Below are positions 34,269 to 42,692 of a stretch of DNA of 64,000 nucleotides, piece after piece. The stretch is taken from assembly GCF_050589825.1 (NCBI RefSeq), contig NZ_JBNGOZ010000002.1, positions 124,001 to 188,000 of the forward strand, read 5' to 3'. Each line of letters starts with the position of its first letter. Position 1 is the stretch's first letter. This DNA comes from Carboxylicivirga longa (lineage in GTDB: Bacteria > Bacteroidota > Bacteroidia > Bacteroidales > Marinilabiliaceae). The notes beneath the pieces were generated by a model. The model worked only from the letters and a program-made list of their open reading frames with translations, searched no databases and had not been told where the DNA came from. Both the position numbers and the translations under genes were made by a program.

Positions 34269-34964
34269 TTAATGTGCAGGTTCGTTCAGTAAATCCATAA
34301 ACTCCATGGTGCGTGCCTCCATCTTAAACACCACTTTCTCCACCTTGGCAACCAGTATATTGTAGGCAAAATAAGCAATAATCCCCACCACAAGACCGGT
34401 TACGGTGGTTACCATGGCCGTATAAATACCCGACGATAAAAGCTGCACATCGATGTTATTTCCGGCATTGGCCATATCAAAAAAGGCCTTTACCATGCCA
34501 ATAACGGTACCCAGGAAACCAATCATGGGCGCTCCACCCGCCACTGTGGCCAGCGTAGGCAAGCTTTTCTCCAGGCGGCTAATCTCCAGGTTACCCACAT
34601 TCTCAATGGCCGTATTCACATCGCTCAACGGACGACCAATACGGGTGATGCCCTTTTCAATCATGCGCGACACTGGAAAATCGTGTGACTGACATAGCGC
34701 CAGCGCCGACTCTATTTTACCGTCGTGAATATAATCCTTGATCTTATTCATAAAACCAGCATCTTCGTTACTGGCACGTCGAATGGCGAAATAACGCTCA
34801 AAAAAGATATAAACCGAAACCACTGATAATACTGCCAGCGGTATCATAATCCATCCGCCGGCCATGGCCATCTCGATATAATTCATGCTTTTTTCGGCTC
34901 CTTCGACCAGCTCTTCGGCTGGCAGGTTTTCGGCTGTTGCCTGTATGAACAATTGTAACTGCAT
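34269..34964 (-). CDS. exbB: MotA/TolQ/ExbB proton channel protein
   Basis: A 231-residue inner-membrane protein with three helices: one at about residues 36-54 and two around the core. GGAPMIGFLGTVIGMVKAFFD and MVTTVTGLVVGIIAYFAYN are the conserved channel helices. With the two ExbD proteins it forms the proton-driven motor for TonB. First gene of the operon; an upstream spacer of about 105 bases separates it from tamB. Confidence 0.93.
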   Translation of the reverse strand: MQLQLFIQATAENLPAEELVEGAEKSMNYIEMAMAGGWIMIPLAVLSVVSVYIFFERYFAIRRASNEDAGFMNKIKDYIHDGKIESALALCQSHDFPVSRMIEKGITRIGRPLSDVNTAIENVGNLEISRLEKSLPTLATVAGGAPMIGFLGTVIGMVKAFFDMANAGNNIDVQLLSSGIYTAMVTTVTGLVVGIIAYFAYNILVAKVEKVVFKMEARTMEFMDLLNEPAH

Positions 34965-35069
34965 ATTTCTTTTTCTTTAATTCATTCCGTGTTTGTCAGC
35001 ACACTTGTGCCATTGGTAATTCTGGCTTTAAAAATAGTAAAATAGCGCCTCAATTAAGAAAGAAATAAT

Positions 35070-38000
35070 TTAATCTTTCACCTCCTCCTCATCTTCAGTT
35101 TCTTGGGCTTTCTTTGCACGACCTGACAGCTTCATCCAATATTTATGCATCAGCTCTTCCAGGGTGTCAAATTCCTCTTTAAAAGAAAACCCAACTCCCT
35201 GTGTGGTAGGCGATGTATTGGTAGAATAAAACAGATCGTTGTTGGTTTTTGTATAGGCCTTGGCACGCAGGCTACCCGATTTATTCAGCTTCACCTCTAC
35301 ATCAAAATCACCAATTAGGTTACTGGGGCGCGTCTGATCCTGCATATATCCCACATTACCGTTCACAATCACACGGTTATTAAATATCTGAGTAGAGAGC
35401 GCCACCTCCACCTCATCGTCCGTCATTTCGCTGGCCGGGCGGTAGCTCACACCAATATCCACATCACGACTGATCTGCGACAACCAGTGACTCAGCTGAT
35501 TCGACAGCATCTCGGTGGTGGTAACGAGAGCCGCATTATTACCGGCCAGGTTACTACCCGACGAGCCGGCAGCTTGACTTTCCTGCGAATAAAAACGGTT
35601 CAGTACCAGTAAGGAAAGCACCTGTCGGTTTAACTCCTCTTCGGTATTGATAAAAGCATCAATGACATTTTGGTTATTGTCCTGCTCCGAGGGCGTGATG
35701 ATTTCGAACTGCACATTAGGTCGTGTAAGCCGGTCGGTAAGCAATAGATTACAGTTCACCGGTATGCGCCGACTATACCCCTCTTCGGGCGTGGGCATCA
35801 GGTCATTTAAACTGGTTTTCAGGCGATAAGTAGCATTCAAATCAATGATGGCATCGTAAGGATTTCCATCCCAATGAATTGAAGAGCCGGGATTGATAAC
35901 AAACTTCTTATTAAGTACATTTTGCAGGGTAAACATATAGTCTCCCTCGTCAAAACTAAAATCACCAAAAAAGTTAATACCTCCCTCCTTGTCCATCTTA
36001 ATTTGCAAATTACCATTACCGGCACCTCGCAATATATCACCCACGGTAGAATCAAAGATAACCTGACAGCGGGCATCAGGAGTTATGTCCAGATCCATAC
36101 TCACCGTCATCCCCTTGAGGTCTATTTCATAATCGCCCGATGTTGCAATATCCGGCACCTCATTTTCATCCCCTTTGATATCGTGCTTTACAAAACGAAT
36201 AAAATTACTCTCCTCGGCACTCTCTTCGTCACTAAGCGGAATAAAGAATTGAGTATTCGGCTTTGTCTGCCCTGCAATGTCAATCACCAAGTCCTTGGTG
36301 GTTCCGCTAACCGACAAGTTGCCATCGGCATACACTTCTCCATAATACAACTGATTATCGCTATACTTCGTATCGAGCACCAACATATTATTGGCAATCA
36401 GCTTTAAGTCATAACGCATATCTCGAAAGGCATCATGGACAATGGTGCCACTAAAGCTTCCTTGCCGATTATTTCGATCGGCGATTTTAAGCTCCTTAAA
36501 ACGGATCGTATTGGCTTCTAAAAACACAGAGTCGCTTATGGAATAGCTGGTCTGCAAAAGGCCCACGTCAAAAAAGGCTTTGTCGATATTAACCTTACCC
36601 AAAAGGGCAGGACGAGACAATGAACCGGCTACGGACACCTCTCCACTGGCAGTTCCAGACAGATTTTGCATCACCTTACTGAGGTACAGATTTAAAAAAC
36701 CAATCTCCAACTTATCCAGATCGTAATTAAGATACAGCTGCTGATTAGCCAAATCGATGATTCCTCCTCCTTGTAAAGGGCTTGCCCCATCCTTGGTAAC
36801 AGTGGTACCTATACGCACCTGATTATCCTGCGGCAAGTAATCGGCATTAATCACAAAGTCACCCAGCCTATCCTTGTTAAAGTGAAAGTCATCAATATGA
36901 ATATTACCACTGATAATGGGGCTTGTGTATAATTTATGAATATCGAGGACACCGCTGAGAGCACCCGCTATCTCCACCTGTTTTAAACCCTGATATCCTA
37001 CGATCTCCGCCAGGTTGATATTCTGTAGATGAATGCGCAGGCCATCTTTCACATGACGATGCACAAAACCATTGACACCAATTTCCTGATTGCCATGATG
37101 AACCCTGAAGTTCTTTGTTGAAAAACCATCGGGATGCATATGAAGACGGGTGGGCTGCATCTCCCACAGACTATCACGCACCATTATATATGACGGGTGC
37201 AGTTCTGTGGTGGCATAAAAACCATTATTGCGATCCTTTAAAGCAGTGGTTGTCATAATGGAGCCACTGTTGGTATACTCATCCCAGTTATTCCAAAACA
37301 GGTTCATTTGCAAGGTGTCGTGAGTTGCCGTATGATGAAGACTCAGGTTATGAAGCGCACCAAAGCTACCCAAATTCAATTCTTTCATGCGCGTAATCAT
37401 CAACAGCTTCTCGTTATCATCAGCAACCAGGTGAACCTCAGGATTAACAAGACTGATTCCTTTATAATTAAGATACTCAACCCCTGCTTCCAGATCCATT
37501 TTTCCGGCTTGCGAATCGTAACTACCCAGTAATAATCCCTTGTCTGAGATATCCATCTCCGGCTCAAAAAGGGCGACTATATCAGCCATCTCCTTAAGGG
37601 TGCAGGAGAAAGTAAAATCATTTTCCTTAATCACCTTATCCTTAATATTGATATAGCGCTTAAGGGATGGGAGAAACTGCATCAGGTTTTGCTTCAAGCG
37701 ATTGCCGATGTGGGTAAAGTTATAGTGCCCCACCAGATCACCCTCGGCAATGTCTGATTGCAGGACAAGCCGTTTACGCTCTTCTTCGCGAACAGAAACA
37801 AGCAGAAGAGAGTCCACGCTCACGTCGTGTCCTTCGGCCTGATAGTGAAACCCCTTCACATTAAGATAACCCACCAGGTCATCCATATCGGCACCTGAGA
37901 TATCAGTTTTAATATCAGCAGTAAGAACGCTATTACGATGCTTGTTAAGCAAATTGAGACGATCAAGCCTCAGCTCAGTCAGCTTTGCGGCAAAACGAAA

Positions 38001-39482
38001 ATTAGGGACGGCTCCCGACAGATCAATCTTACCATTAAAACCCAGTTGTCCATTGGGATCGTCTATTAAAAAGTCACCATCAAATTTTTTATTGGCAAAC
38101 AAGCCATTAAGGCGGATATTCTTATAGTCGTAATTGTTAACACGCAAGGTATCTACTATACCGCTCAGGTAGGCGTTAAAATCATCTTTCGAACTGCGCC
38201 GTCCCTTTATGGAAACCGACATGGATGTCTTTCCAATATGTTTTTCGGCACCCGCTAGGCGTCCAATATCAAACTGCCTTGTAGATAACTGACCGGAGAA
38301 CAAAAGGTTATCCTCTTCATCAATCTTAAGCCCCAAGTCGGTGCTGATATTACCCAAAGCCGTGGAGAATTCGCCATAAGCCACCAGGTCGGTCAGGAAG
38401 CCGGTAAAACTACCCCGGTAATTAATATCATCCAAGCTACCAATGGCGGCCGGCAGTTGAAGCGCTCGCCCCCGCACATGCGAAAAGATCATGCTTAGGT
38501 CATCAGGACTTGTTTTAAGCCTTTTCACACCAAGATATATAAAGGTCTCGTCAAGATGCGGCAGGCCGCTAATATCAAAATCAGCCAGCAAGTTCGAGTA
38601 CTGACCAAAATCCAGACGCACATTGCGACCCTTTATATTATCAAGCCGCCCATATACCTCTCCCGACAAAGCCAAGTTAGTGGCGCGATTTAGCTCGGTA
38701 ACCTGCACAATATCGCGGGCACTAAGGTGAGACTGATGCAACTTGACGTAGAAATCTCCCAGCTGATCCAAACCCTGCTGACCTGCTATAAAATTAACAC
38801 TCAGCGAATCGATGTGGCAGGAGGAGTAAGCCGTGTGTGCCTTGGCATTAAGCAAGTGAAGGGCAGTGTTACTCAGTTGCACACGCCCACTCACACCCTT
38901 GGGCGATAAACCCTTGAGGCGATTATCAAAGTTAAAATCTTCTATATCGAAATGCCAAATACTATCGCGCGCAATGTTATGCAAGGCCACATTAATATCA
39001 CTAAAAAAAACCTTAGGTGGAAGGCTGTCTTCCTTATAACTAAGATGTCCACCCAATAAATCCAAGTCAGTAAGACGAAACTGCCATGCCTGCACCGGCA
39101 TAGTATCTTGTTTGATTTTGAGGGCATCAATCAGGAAATTATAGTTATAGGTGGAGTCATACTTCACCACGCCTATCTGAGGATCTTGCAAGCCAAGACT
39201 ACTAATGTATAATCTTTTTTGCTTGAAAAACACCGAATCGATATTAGCAGCAAGTCGGCCGACCGATACCAGTGTGTCTTGCTGCTGGTCGAAGATAACC
39301 ACCTCATCAAGCACAAGCTTTTTAAAAGGACGCAGATGCACGCGCCCAATAGAAATCTCTGTATTAAGGTCTTCGCTGAGCTCGCCCGTAATATAATTGA
39401 CCACAGCAGTTTGAACAACAGGCAATAAAAGCACTGAATACAACAAAAGCGGCACAATTATGAGTCCCGCTAAAGCATACAA
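35070..39482 (-). CDS. TamB-domain protein
   Basis: A 1470-residue protein of the TamB/AsmA-like family that bridges the periplasm and helps outer-membrane protein or lipid traffic. It has an N-terminal membrane anchor (LAGLIIVPLLLYSVLLLP), long repeated beta-strand segments, and the C-terminal TamB domain (EEGYSRRIPVNCNLLL, LNRQVLSLLVLNRFY, DVDIGVSYRPASEM). The frame offers no ATG or GTG before the anchor; the first usable start is TTG at 39482, preceded by GGA. In-frame codons further upstream are Lys-rich but lack a start. It is divergent from tsaD. Confidence 0.9.
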   Translation of the reverse strand: MYALAGLIIVPLLLYSVLLLPVVQTAVVNYITGELSEDLNTEISIGRVHLRPFKKLVLDEVVIFDQQQDTLVSVGRLAANIDSVFFKQKRLYISSLGLQDPQIGVVKYDSTYNYNFLIDALKIKQDTMPVQAWQFRLTDLDLLGGHLSYKEDSLPPKVFFSDINVALHNIARDSIWHFDIEDFNFDNRLKGLSPKGVSGRVQLSNTALHLLNAKAHTAYSSCHIDSLSVNFIAGQQGLDQLGDFYVKLHQSHLSARDIVQVTELNRATNLALSGEVYGRLDNIKGRNVRLDFGQYSNLLADFDISGLPHLDETFIYLGVKRLKTSPDDLSMIFSHVRGRALQLPAAIGSLDDINYRGSFTGFLTDLVAYGEFSTALGNISTDLGLKIDEEDNLLFSGQLSTRQFDIGRLAGAEKHIGKTSMSVSIKGRRSSKDDFNAYLSGIVDTLRVNNYDYKNIRLNGLFANKKFDGDFLIDDPNGQLGFNGKIDLSGAVPNFRFAAKLTELRLDRLNLLNKHRNSVLTADIKTDISGADMDDLVGYLNVKGFHYQAEGHDVSVDSLLLVSVREEERKRLVLQSDIAEGDLVGHYNFTHIGNRLKQNLMQFLPSLKRYINIKDKVIKENDFTFSCTLKEMADIVALFEPEMDISDKGLLLGSYDSQAGKMDLEAGVEYLNYKGISLVNPEVHLVADDNEKLLMITRMKELNLGSFGALHNLSLHHTATHDTLQMNLFWNNWDEYTNSGSIMTTTALKDRNNGFYATTELHPSYIMVRDSLWEMQPTRLHMHPDGFSTKNFRVHHGNQEIGVNGFVHRHVKDGLRIHLQNINLAEIVGYQGLKQVEIAGALSGVLDIHKLYTSPIISGNIHIDDFHFNKDRLGDFVINADYLPQDNQVRIGTTVTKDGASPLQGGGIIDLANQQLYLNYDLDKLEIGFLNLYLSKVMQNLSGTASGEVSVAGSLSRPALLGKVNIDKAFFDVGLLQTSYSISDSVFLEANTIRFKELKIADRNNRQGSFSGTIVHDAFRDMRYDLKLIANNMLVLDTKYSDNQLYYGEVYADGNLSVSGTTKDLVIDIAGQTKPNTQFFIPLSDEESAEESNFIRFVKHDIKGDENEVPDIATSGDYEIDLKGMTVSMDLDITPDARCQVIFDSTVGDILRGAGNGNLQIKMDKEGGINFFGDFSFDEGDYMFTLQNVLNKKFVINPGSSIHWDGNPYDAIIDLNATYRLKTSLNDLMPTPEEGYSRRIPVNCNLLLTDRLTRPNVQFEIITPSEQDNNQNVIDAFINTEEELNRQVLSLLVLNRFYSQESQAAGSSGSNLAGNNAALVTTTEMLSNQLSHWLSQISRDVDIGVSYRPASEMTDDEVEVALSTQIFNNRVIVNGNVGYMQDQTRPSNLIGDFDVEVKLNKSGSLRAKAYTKTNNDLFYSTNTSPTTQGVGFSFKEEFDTLEELMHKYWMKLSGRAKKAQETEDEEEVKD

Positions 39483-39530
39483 TCCTATTTTGATATTTTT
39501 TTTTATACTTTTATCCCGTTTTTAACCCAC

Positions 39531-39538
39531 CAAAATTA
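39531..39538 (-). promoter_or_regulatory. -7 box of the tamB gene
   Basis: Minus-strand TAATTTTG fits TAnnTTTG, about 49 bases upstream of the TTG start at 39482. Confidence 0.5.
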
Positions 39539-39592
39539 GCAAAAAGGTGGGAATAATAATTTGATTACGAAGAATTCTATCTGACAAAAATT

Positions 39593-40612
39593 ATGAGTGT
39601 GATAATATTGGGAATCGAGTCGTCGTGCGACGATACTTCAGCCGCCGTTTTTAAAGATGATGTGATCCTTTCCAATCGCGTTGCCAATCAGGATGTTCAT
39701 AAAGCCTACGGTGGTGTGGTGCCCGAGCTGGCCTCGCGCGCACATCAGCAAAATATCATTCCGGTAGTTGAGCAAGCCATCCATGATGCCGGCATACAGC
39801 GCAGCGACATCGATGCGGTGGCTTTCACCCGTGGTCCGGGTCTTATGGGCTCTCTGCTGGTAGGTACTTCCTTTGCCAAAGGCTTTGCCCTGGCCAACAA
39901 ACTACCCCTTATCGAGGTGAATCACCTACATGCCCATGTGCTTGCTCATTTTATTAAGGAAGATGAGAATGATACTGACCAACCTCAGTTTCCCTTTCTT
40001 TGCCTTTTGGTATCGGGGGGTAACAGTCAAATTATTGTAGTACGCGATCACCTGGACATGGAAATCATTGGCCAGACCATTGATGATGCGGCTGGTGAAG
40101 CCTTCGATAAATGTGCCAAAATAATGGGACTCCCTTATCCGGGTGGTCCACTTATCGACAAGCTGGCCCGGGAAGGTAATCCTGAAGCTTTTCGCTTTAG
40201 TAAACCCCGAATTAAGGATTACGACTATAGCTTCAGCGGACTGAAAACATCGGTACTATATTTTCTTCGAGATGAATTAAAGAAAAACCCTGATTTTATT
40301 GAGGAGAACAAAGCCGACATCTGTGCATCCCTCCAAAAAACCATTGTCGACATATTAATGGATAAGCTTATTAAAGCGGCAGAAGACACCGGCATTACTC
40401 AGGTGGCACTGGCCGGTGGCGTATCGGCCAATTCAGGTTTGCGCGACCGACTGGGCGCCCTGGCTACCGAGAAAAAATGGGAAACCTTTATTCCCAAGTT
40501 TGCGTACACCACCGATAATGCCGCCATGATTGCCATTAACGGCTATTATAAATATTTAAAAAGTGAATTTATAGGACAAGATGCGGCACCCTTTGCCCGA
40601 ACTACCTTTTAA
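39593..40612 (+). CDS. tsaD: tRNA N6-adenosine threonylcarbamoyltransferase
   Basis: A 339-residue TsaD, which transfers threonylcarbamoyl to A37 of ANN-decoding tRNAs. IIGIESSCDDTSAAV-type opening (ILGIESSCDDTSAAVF), NHLHAHVLAH (metal-binding histidines), LLVSGGNSQI and ALAGGVSANSGLR are standard. Complete and essential in most bacteria. Divergent from tamB, a common Bacteroidota pairing. Confidence 0.97.
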   Translation: MSVIILGIESSCDDTSAAVFKDDVILSNRVANQDVHKAYGGVVPELASRAHQQNIIPVVEQAIHDAGIQRSDIDAVAFTRGPGLMGSLLVGTSFAKGFALANKLPLIEVNHLHAHVLAHFIKEDENDTDQPQFPFLCLLVSGGNSQIIVVRDHLDMEIIGQTIDDAAGEAFDKCAKIMGLPYPGGPLIDKLAREGNPEAFRFSKPRIKDYDYSFSGLKTSVLYFLRDELKKNPDFIEENKADICASLQKTIVDILMDKLIKAAEDTGITQVALAGGVSANSGLRDRLGALATEKKWETFIPKFAYTTDNAAMIAINGYYKYLKSEFIGQDAAPFARTTF

Positions 40613-40709
40613 TTCAAAACAGAGTTAGACATCAGGCAAATAAACGGAACCTTTTATCAAATTATTCGGTTCTTTTCTCACAAAAGAGTGCCTAAATGTT
40701 GTTTTTTAC

Positions 40710-40717
40710 TATTTTTG
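40710..40717 (+). promoter_or_regulatory. -7 box of the pqqD-like/peptide operon
   Basis: TATTTTTG fits TAnnTTTG. It puts transcription start near 40724 and so excludes the upstream start at 40696; the GTG at 40741 follows AAGGA by five bases. Confidence 0.6.
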
Positions 40718-40740
40718 CGCACATTATTATAAGGATTGTT

Positions 40741-41025
40741 GTGGGAACGAAACAATACATAAAAAAGAACGGCTTTGTGGAAAAACACATCGGGGACGAA
40801 ACCGTTGTGGTACCGCTGGTAGGCAGCGTGGCACAAATGGAAAAGGTGTTTTCACTCAATGAAGTAGGTTCGTTAATATACAGTAATTTAAGTGCTGCAA
40901 AAACCAACGATGAACTGTTGACATTAGTACTCAATACTTTTGACGTAAGCCCACAAACAGCCGCAGCAGACCTTAAACATTTTTTACAGGAAGCGGTTAA
41001 TAAAGGGATTATTACAGTACTTTAA
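40741..41025 (+). CDS. PqqD-like peptide-binding protein
   Basis: A 94-residue protein of the PqqD family, starting GTG at 40741 (AAGGA ribosome site at 40731-40735). ETVVVPLVGSVAQMEKVFSL and the helix-rich FDVSPQTAAADLKHFLQEAV match PqqD, the domain that recognises leader peptides of ribosomally made peptides (RRE). It is the first gene of a cluster of five: a 77-residue peptide 20 bases downstream, then an HPr-kinase-like protein, a peptidase and an ABC exporter. I infer that it presents the small peptide to a processing enzyme. Confidence 0.85.
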   Translation: MGTKQYIKKNGFVEKHIGDETVVVPLVGSVAQMEKVFSLNEVGSLIYSNLSAAKTNDELLTLVLNTFDVSPQTAAADLKHFLQEAVNKGIITVL

Positions 41026-41045
41026 AAACGGGGAAGCCAATAAGA

Positions 41046-41279
41046 ATGAGGATTAAGAAAAAATATATAAAACCGGCAATTGAGGAGCATTTTTTAGATA
41101 TGGCAATCAATTTAGGAATTCAATCAGAACAACCACCGACACCTCCTGTAGAGGTTGGACCAGGATCACAATCAGTCCAATTCGAGCAACCCTACCTGAA
41201 ATCAGCCCCCAATTACTCCAACCCGGCACAACAGCCCAATCCCTTTGGTGGTGATTCGCCTGATTACTCAAACATGTAG
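41046..41279 (+). CDS. Candidate precursor peptide of a RiPP-like system
   Basis: A 77-residue peptide with no signal peptide. The N-terminus (KKKYIKPAIEEHFLDMAINL, residues 4-23) looks like a leader: the KKxYxKP opening and a short hydrophobic helix recur in many small Bacteroidota precursor-like peptides. The rest is Pro, Gln, Ser and Asn-rich, with two related motifs, PNYSN (55-59) and PDYSN (72-76), the second ending two residues before the C-terminus. There is a GG at 68-69 and no cysteine at all, so lanthionine or thioether rings are excluded. It sits between the pqqD-like and kinase-like genes. No homologue can be named. Confidence 0.65.
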   Translation: MRIKKKYIKPAIEEHFLDMAINLGIQSEQPPTPPVEVGPGSQSVQFEQPYLKSAPNYSNPAQQPNPFGGDSPDYSNM

Positions 41280-41282
41280 TGG

Positions 41283-42185
41283 ATGAGCAATACACAACCA
41301 AACAAAAAATATACAATAGGGGGCATAAGATTTAACACAAACATCTTATGCCCCCTTTTTGAGTTGGATACAAAGGCCAGCAGCTACCCCTTTGCCGTAA
41401 GCAATAGCACAGAAGCCGGAGATTGGAACATGAGCATAGATGCAGCCTCGGTGATTGAGCGGCAGCACCATACAAATTGCTTTTCCGGCGTAGAAGAATT
41501 TGACAATGAGCTGCCCTATAAATGGTCAGTCGTAAAGCAGGGAAGCCACGAAGGAATTTTGGTGGAGTTTGAACAGGACGAAGGCATCCGCGAGGCCCTG
41601 GCCATCATCAATACAGCGGAACGGCAAGTTACCATTCAGCTTTGCCTGCACAAGCAACAAGCCCTGCTCATCGATCCTTTTATGCACCCCATCGGCATCC
41701 TCATACTACAATACATCGTACACTACTACGGCGGCTTTGTTATTCATGCATCCACGGTTAGCTATCATGGCAAAGGCTATCTGTTTACGGCCGTGTCGGG
41801 CACCGGCAAATCCACCATGGCAGGTTTATGGCAGGCATATGGCGCCACCATCATTAATGATGACCGCCTGATTGTGCTACCCGAAGGCAATGGGTTCTGT
41901 GCTTATAACACGCCTATGCCCTATTACCAGGATGTAAGCAAAAAAGTGCCCCTGCACAAGGCTTTTCTCATTGATCAATCGCCCACTAACTTTCTGGACA
42001 AGCAAACTGTTTTAAAGGGTACCCTGGGGCTTTTAGGCAATTGCATGCAGTTTCAGTACAACGAGGCACAGGTGCAGCAACGCCTCAACACCCTGCATAA
42101 ACTAACGGAGCAAATTGGCGTATACCGCTGTGGCTTTAAACCCGATGAGGAGATTGTGAAACTAATACTCCGTGAACTTGGTTAA
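41283..42185 (+). CDS. HPr-kinase-like P-loop protein
   Basis: A 300-residue protein starting three bases after the peptide gene. The core has VIHAS (His155), the Walker A loop VSGTGKST (171-178) and NDDRLIV (192-198), the arrangement of HPr kinase/phosphorylase and of the HPr-kinase-like enzymes that phosphorylate the tail of some lasso precursor peptides. It lacks the usual HPr-kinase N-terminal domain. Regular HPr-kinase genes stand with phosphotransferase genes, and none are here. I infer that it phosphorylates the neighbouring peptide, possibly at Ser75 or another Ser or Tyr. Confidence 0.75.
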   Translation: MSNTQPNKKYTIGGIRFNTNILCPLFELDTKASSYPFAVSNSTEAGDWNMSIDAASVIERQHHTNCFSGVEEFDNELPYKWSVVKQGSHEGILVEFEQDEGIREALAIINTAERQVTIQLCLHKQQALLIDPFMHPIGILILQYIVHYYGGFVIHASTVSYHGKGYLFTAVSGTGKSTMAGLWQAYGATIINDDRLIVLPEGNGFCAYNTPMPYYQDVSKKVPLHKAFLIDQSPTNFLDKQTVLKGTLGLLGNCMQFQYNEAQVQQRLNTLHKLTEQIGVYRCGFKPDEEIVKLILRELG

Positions 42186-42612
42186 GCAGCAACTACAAAG
42201 CGCCCTGATGCAACTCCTGAAAGAAGGACAGCGCGTGGCCGTACCCGCCCATGGAATGAGTATGTACCCCTTGTTGCGCCCGGGCGATACACTGCTGGTT
42301 GAACCCCGGCCTCCACTGATCGGCGACATTGGGGTATTTTACCACAATGGCCTCCTGGTGGCGCATCGCTTGCTTCATCAAAAAGGCAACATCTACTATT
42401 TTAAGGGCGATGGCCTGATAATGCCTGATGCTCCCGTTGAGTCCGGCAAAGTATTGGGCACTGTAACACAATGCACACGCAAAAACAGGGCAATCAGCTG
42501 TAATACATTTTCCTTTCGCCTTTTTAAGCGATTTATTCCCTATACACACGCCTTCAGCGGACGCTTGTTTTTCTATCTGGGCAGAATCAGTCTACGGCTT
42601 CAAAATAAATAA
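42172..42612 (+). CDS. S24/S26-type (signal-peptidase-like) serine peptidase
   Basis: A 146-residue protein with HGMSMYPLLRPGD (Ser30 nucleophile), GDIGVFYHNGLLVAHRLLH (His65) and FKGDGLIMPDAPV, the conserved boxes of the S26 family. The catalytic base is His rather than Lys, as in Sec11/SipW-type signal peptidases. Unlike those, it has no N-terminal membrane anchor, only a weakly hydrophobic C-terminus. The GTG start at 42172 overlaps the kinase-like gene by 14 bases; ATG at 42208 is a shorter option. It may cleave the leader of the 77-residue peptide. Confidence 0.75.
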   Translation: MNLVKQQLQSALMQLLKEGQRVAVPAHGMSMYPLLRPGDTLLVEPRPPLIGDIGVFYHNGLLVAHRLLHQKGNIYYFKGDGLIMPDAPVESGKVLGTVTQCTRKNRAISCNTFSFRLFKRFIPYTHAFSGRLFFYLGRISLRLQNK

Positions 42613-42632
42613 ACCGGGCATTGCTAATGAGC

Positions 42633-42648
42633 CCTTGCATATGCAAGG
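42633..42648. promoter_or_regulatory. Perfect 16-nt palindrome upstream of the ABC exporter
   Basis: CCTTGCATATGCAAGG is an exact 16-base palindrome without a loop. It overlaps the expected -33 region of a possible -7 box TACTTTAG (42661-42668, one mismatch to TAnnTTTG), 45 bases before the transporter start. It may be an operator for separate control of the transporter. Confidence 0.45.
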
Positions 42649-42692
42649 CAACATTTTTATTACTTTAGTGCCATAATCACACGTTTCCTCGA

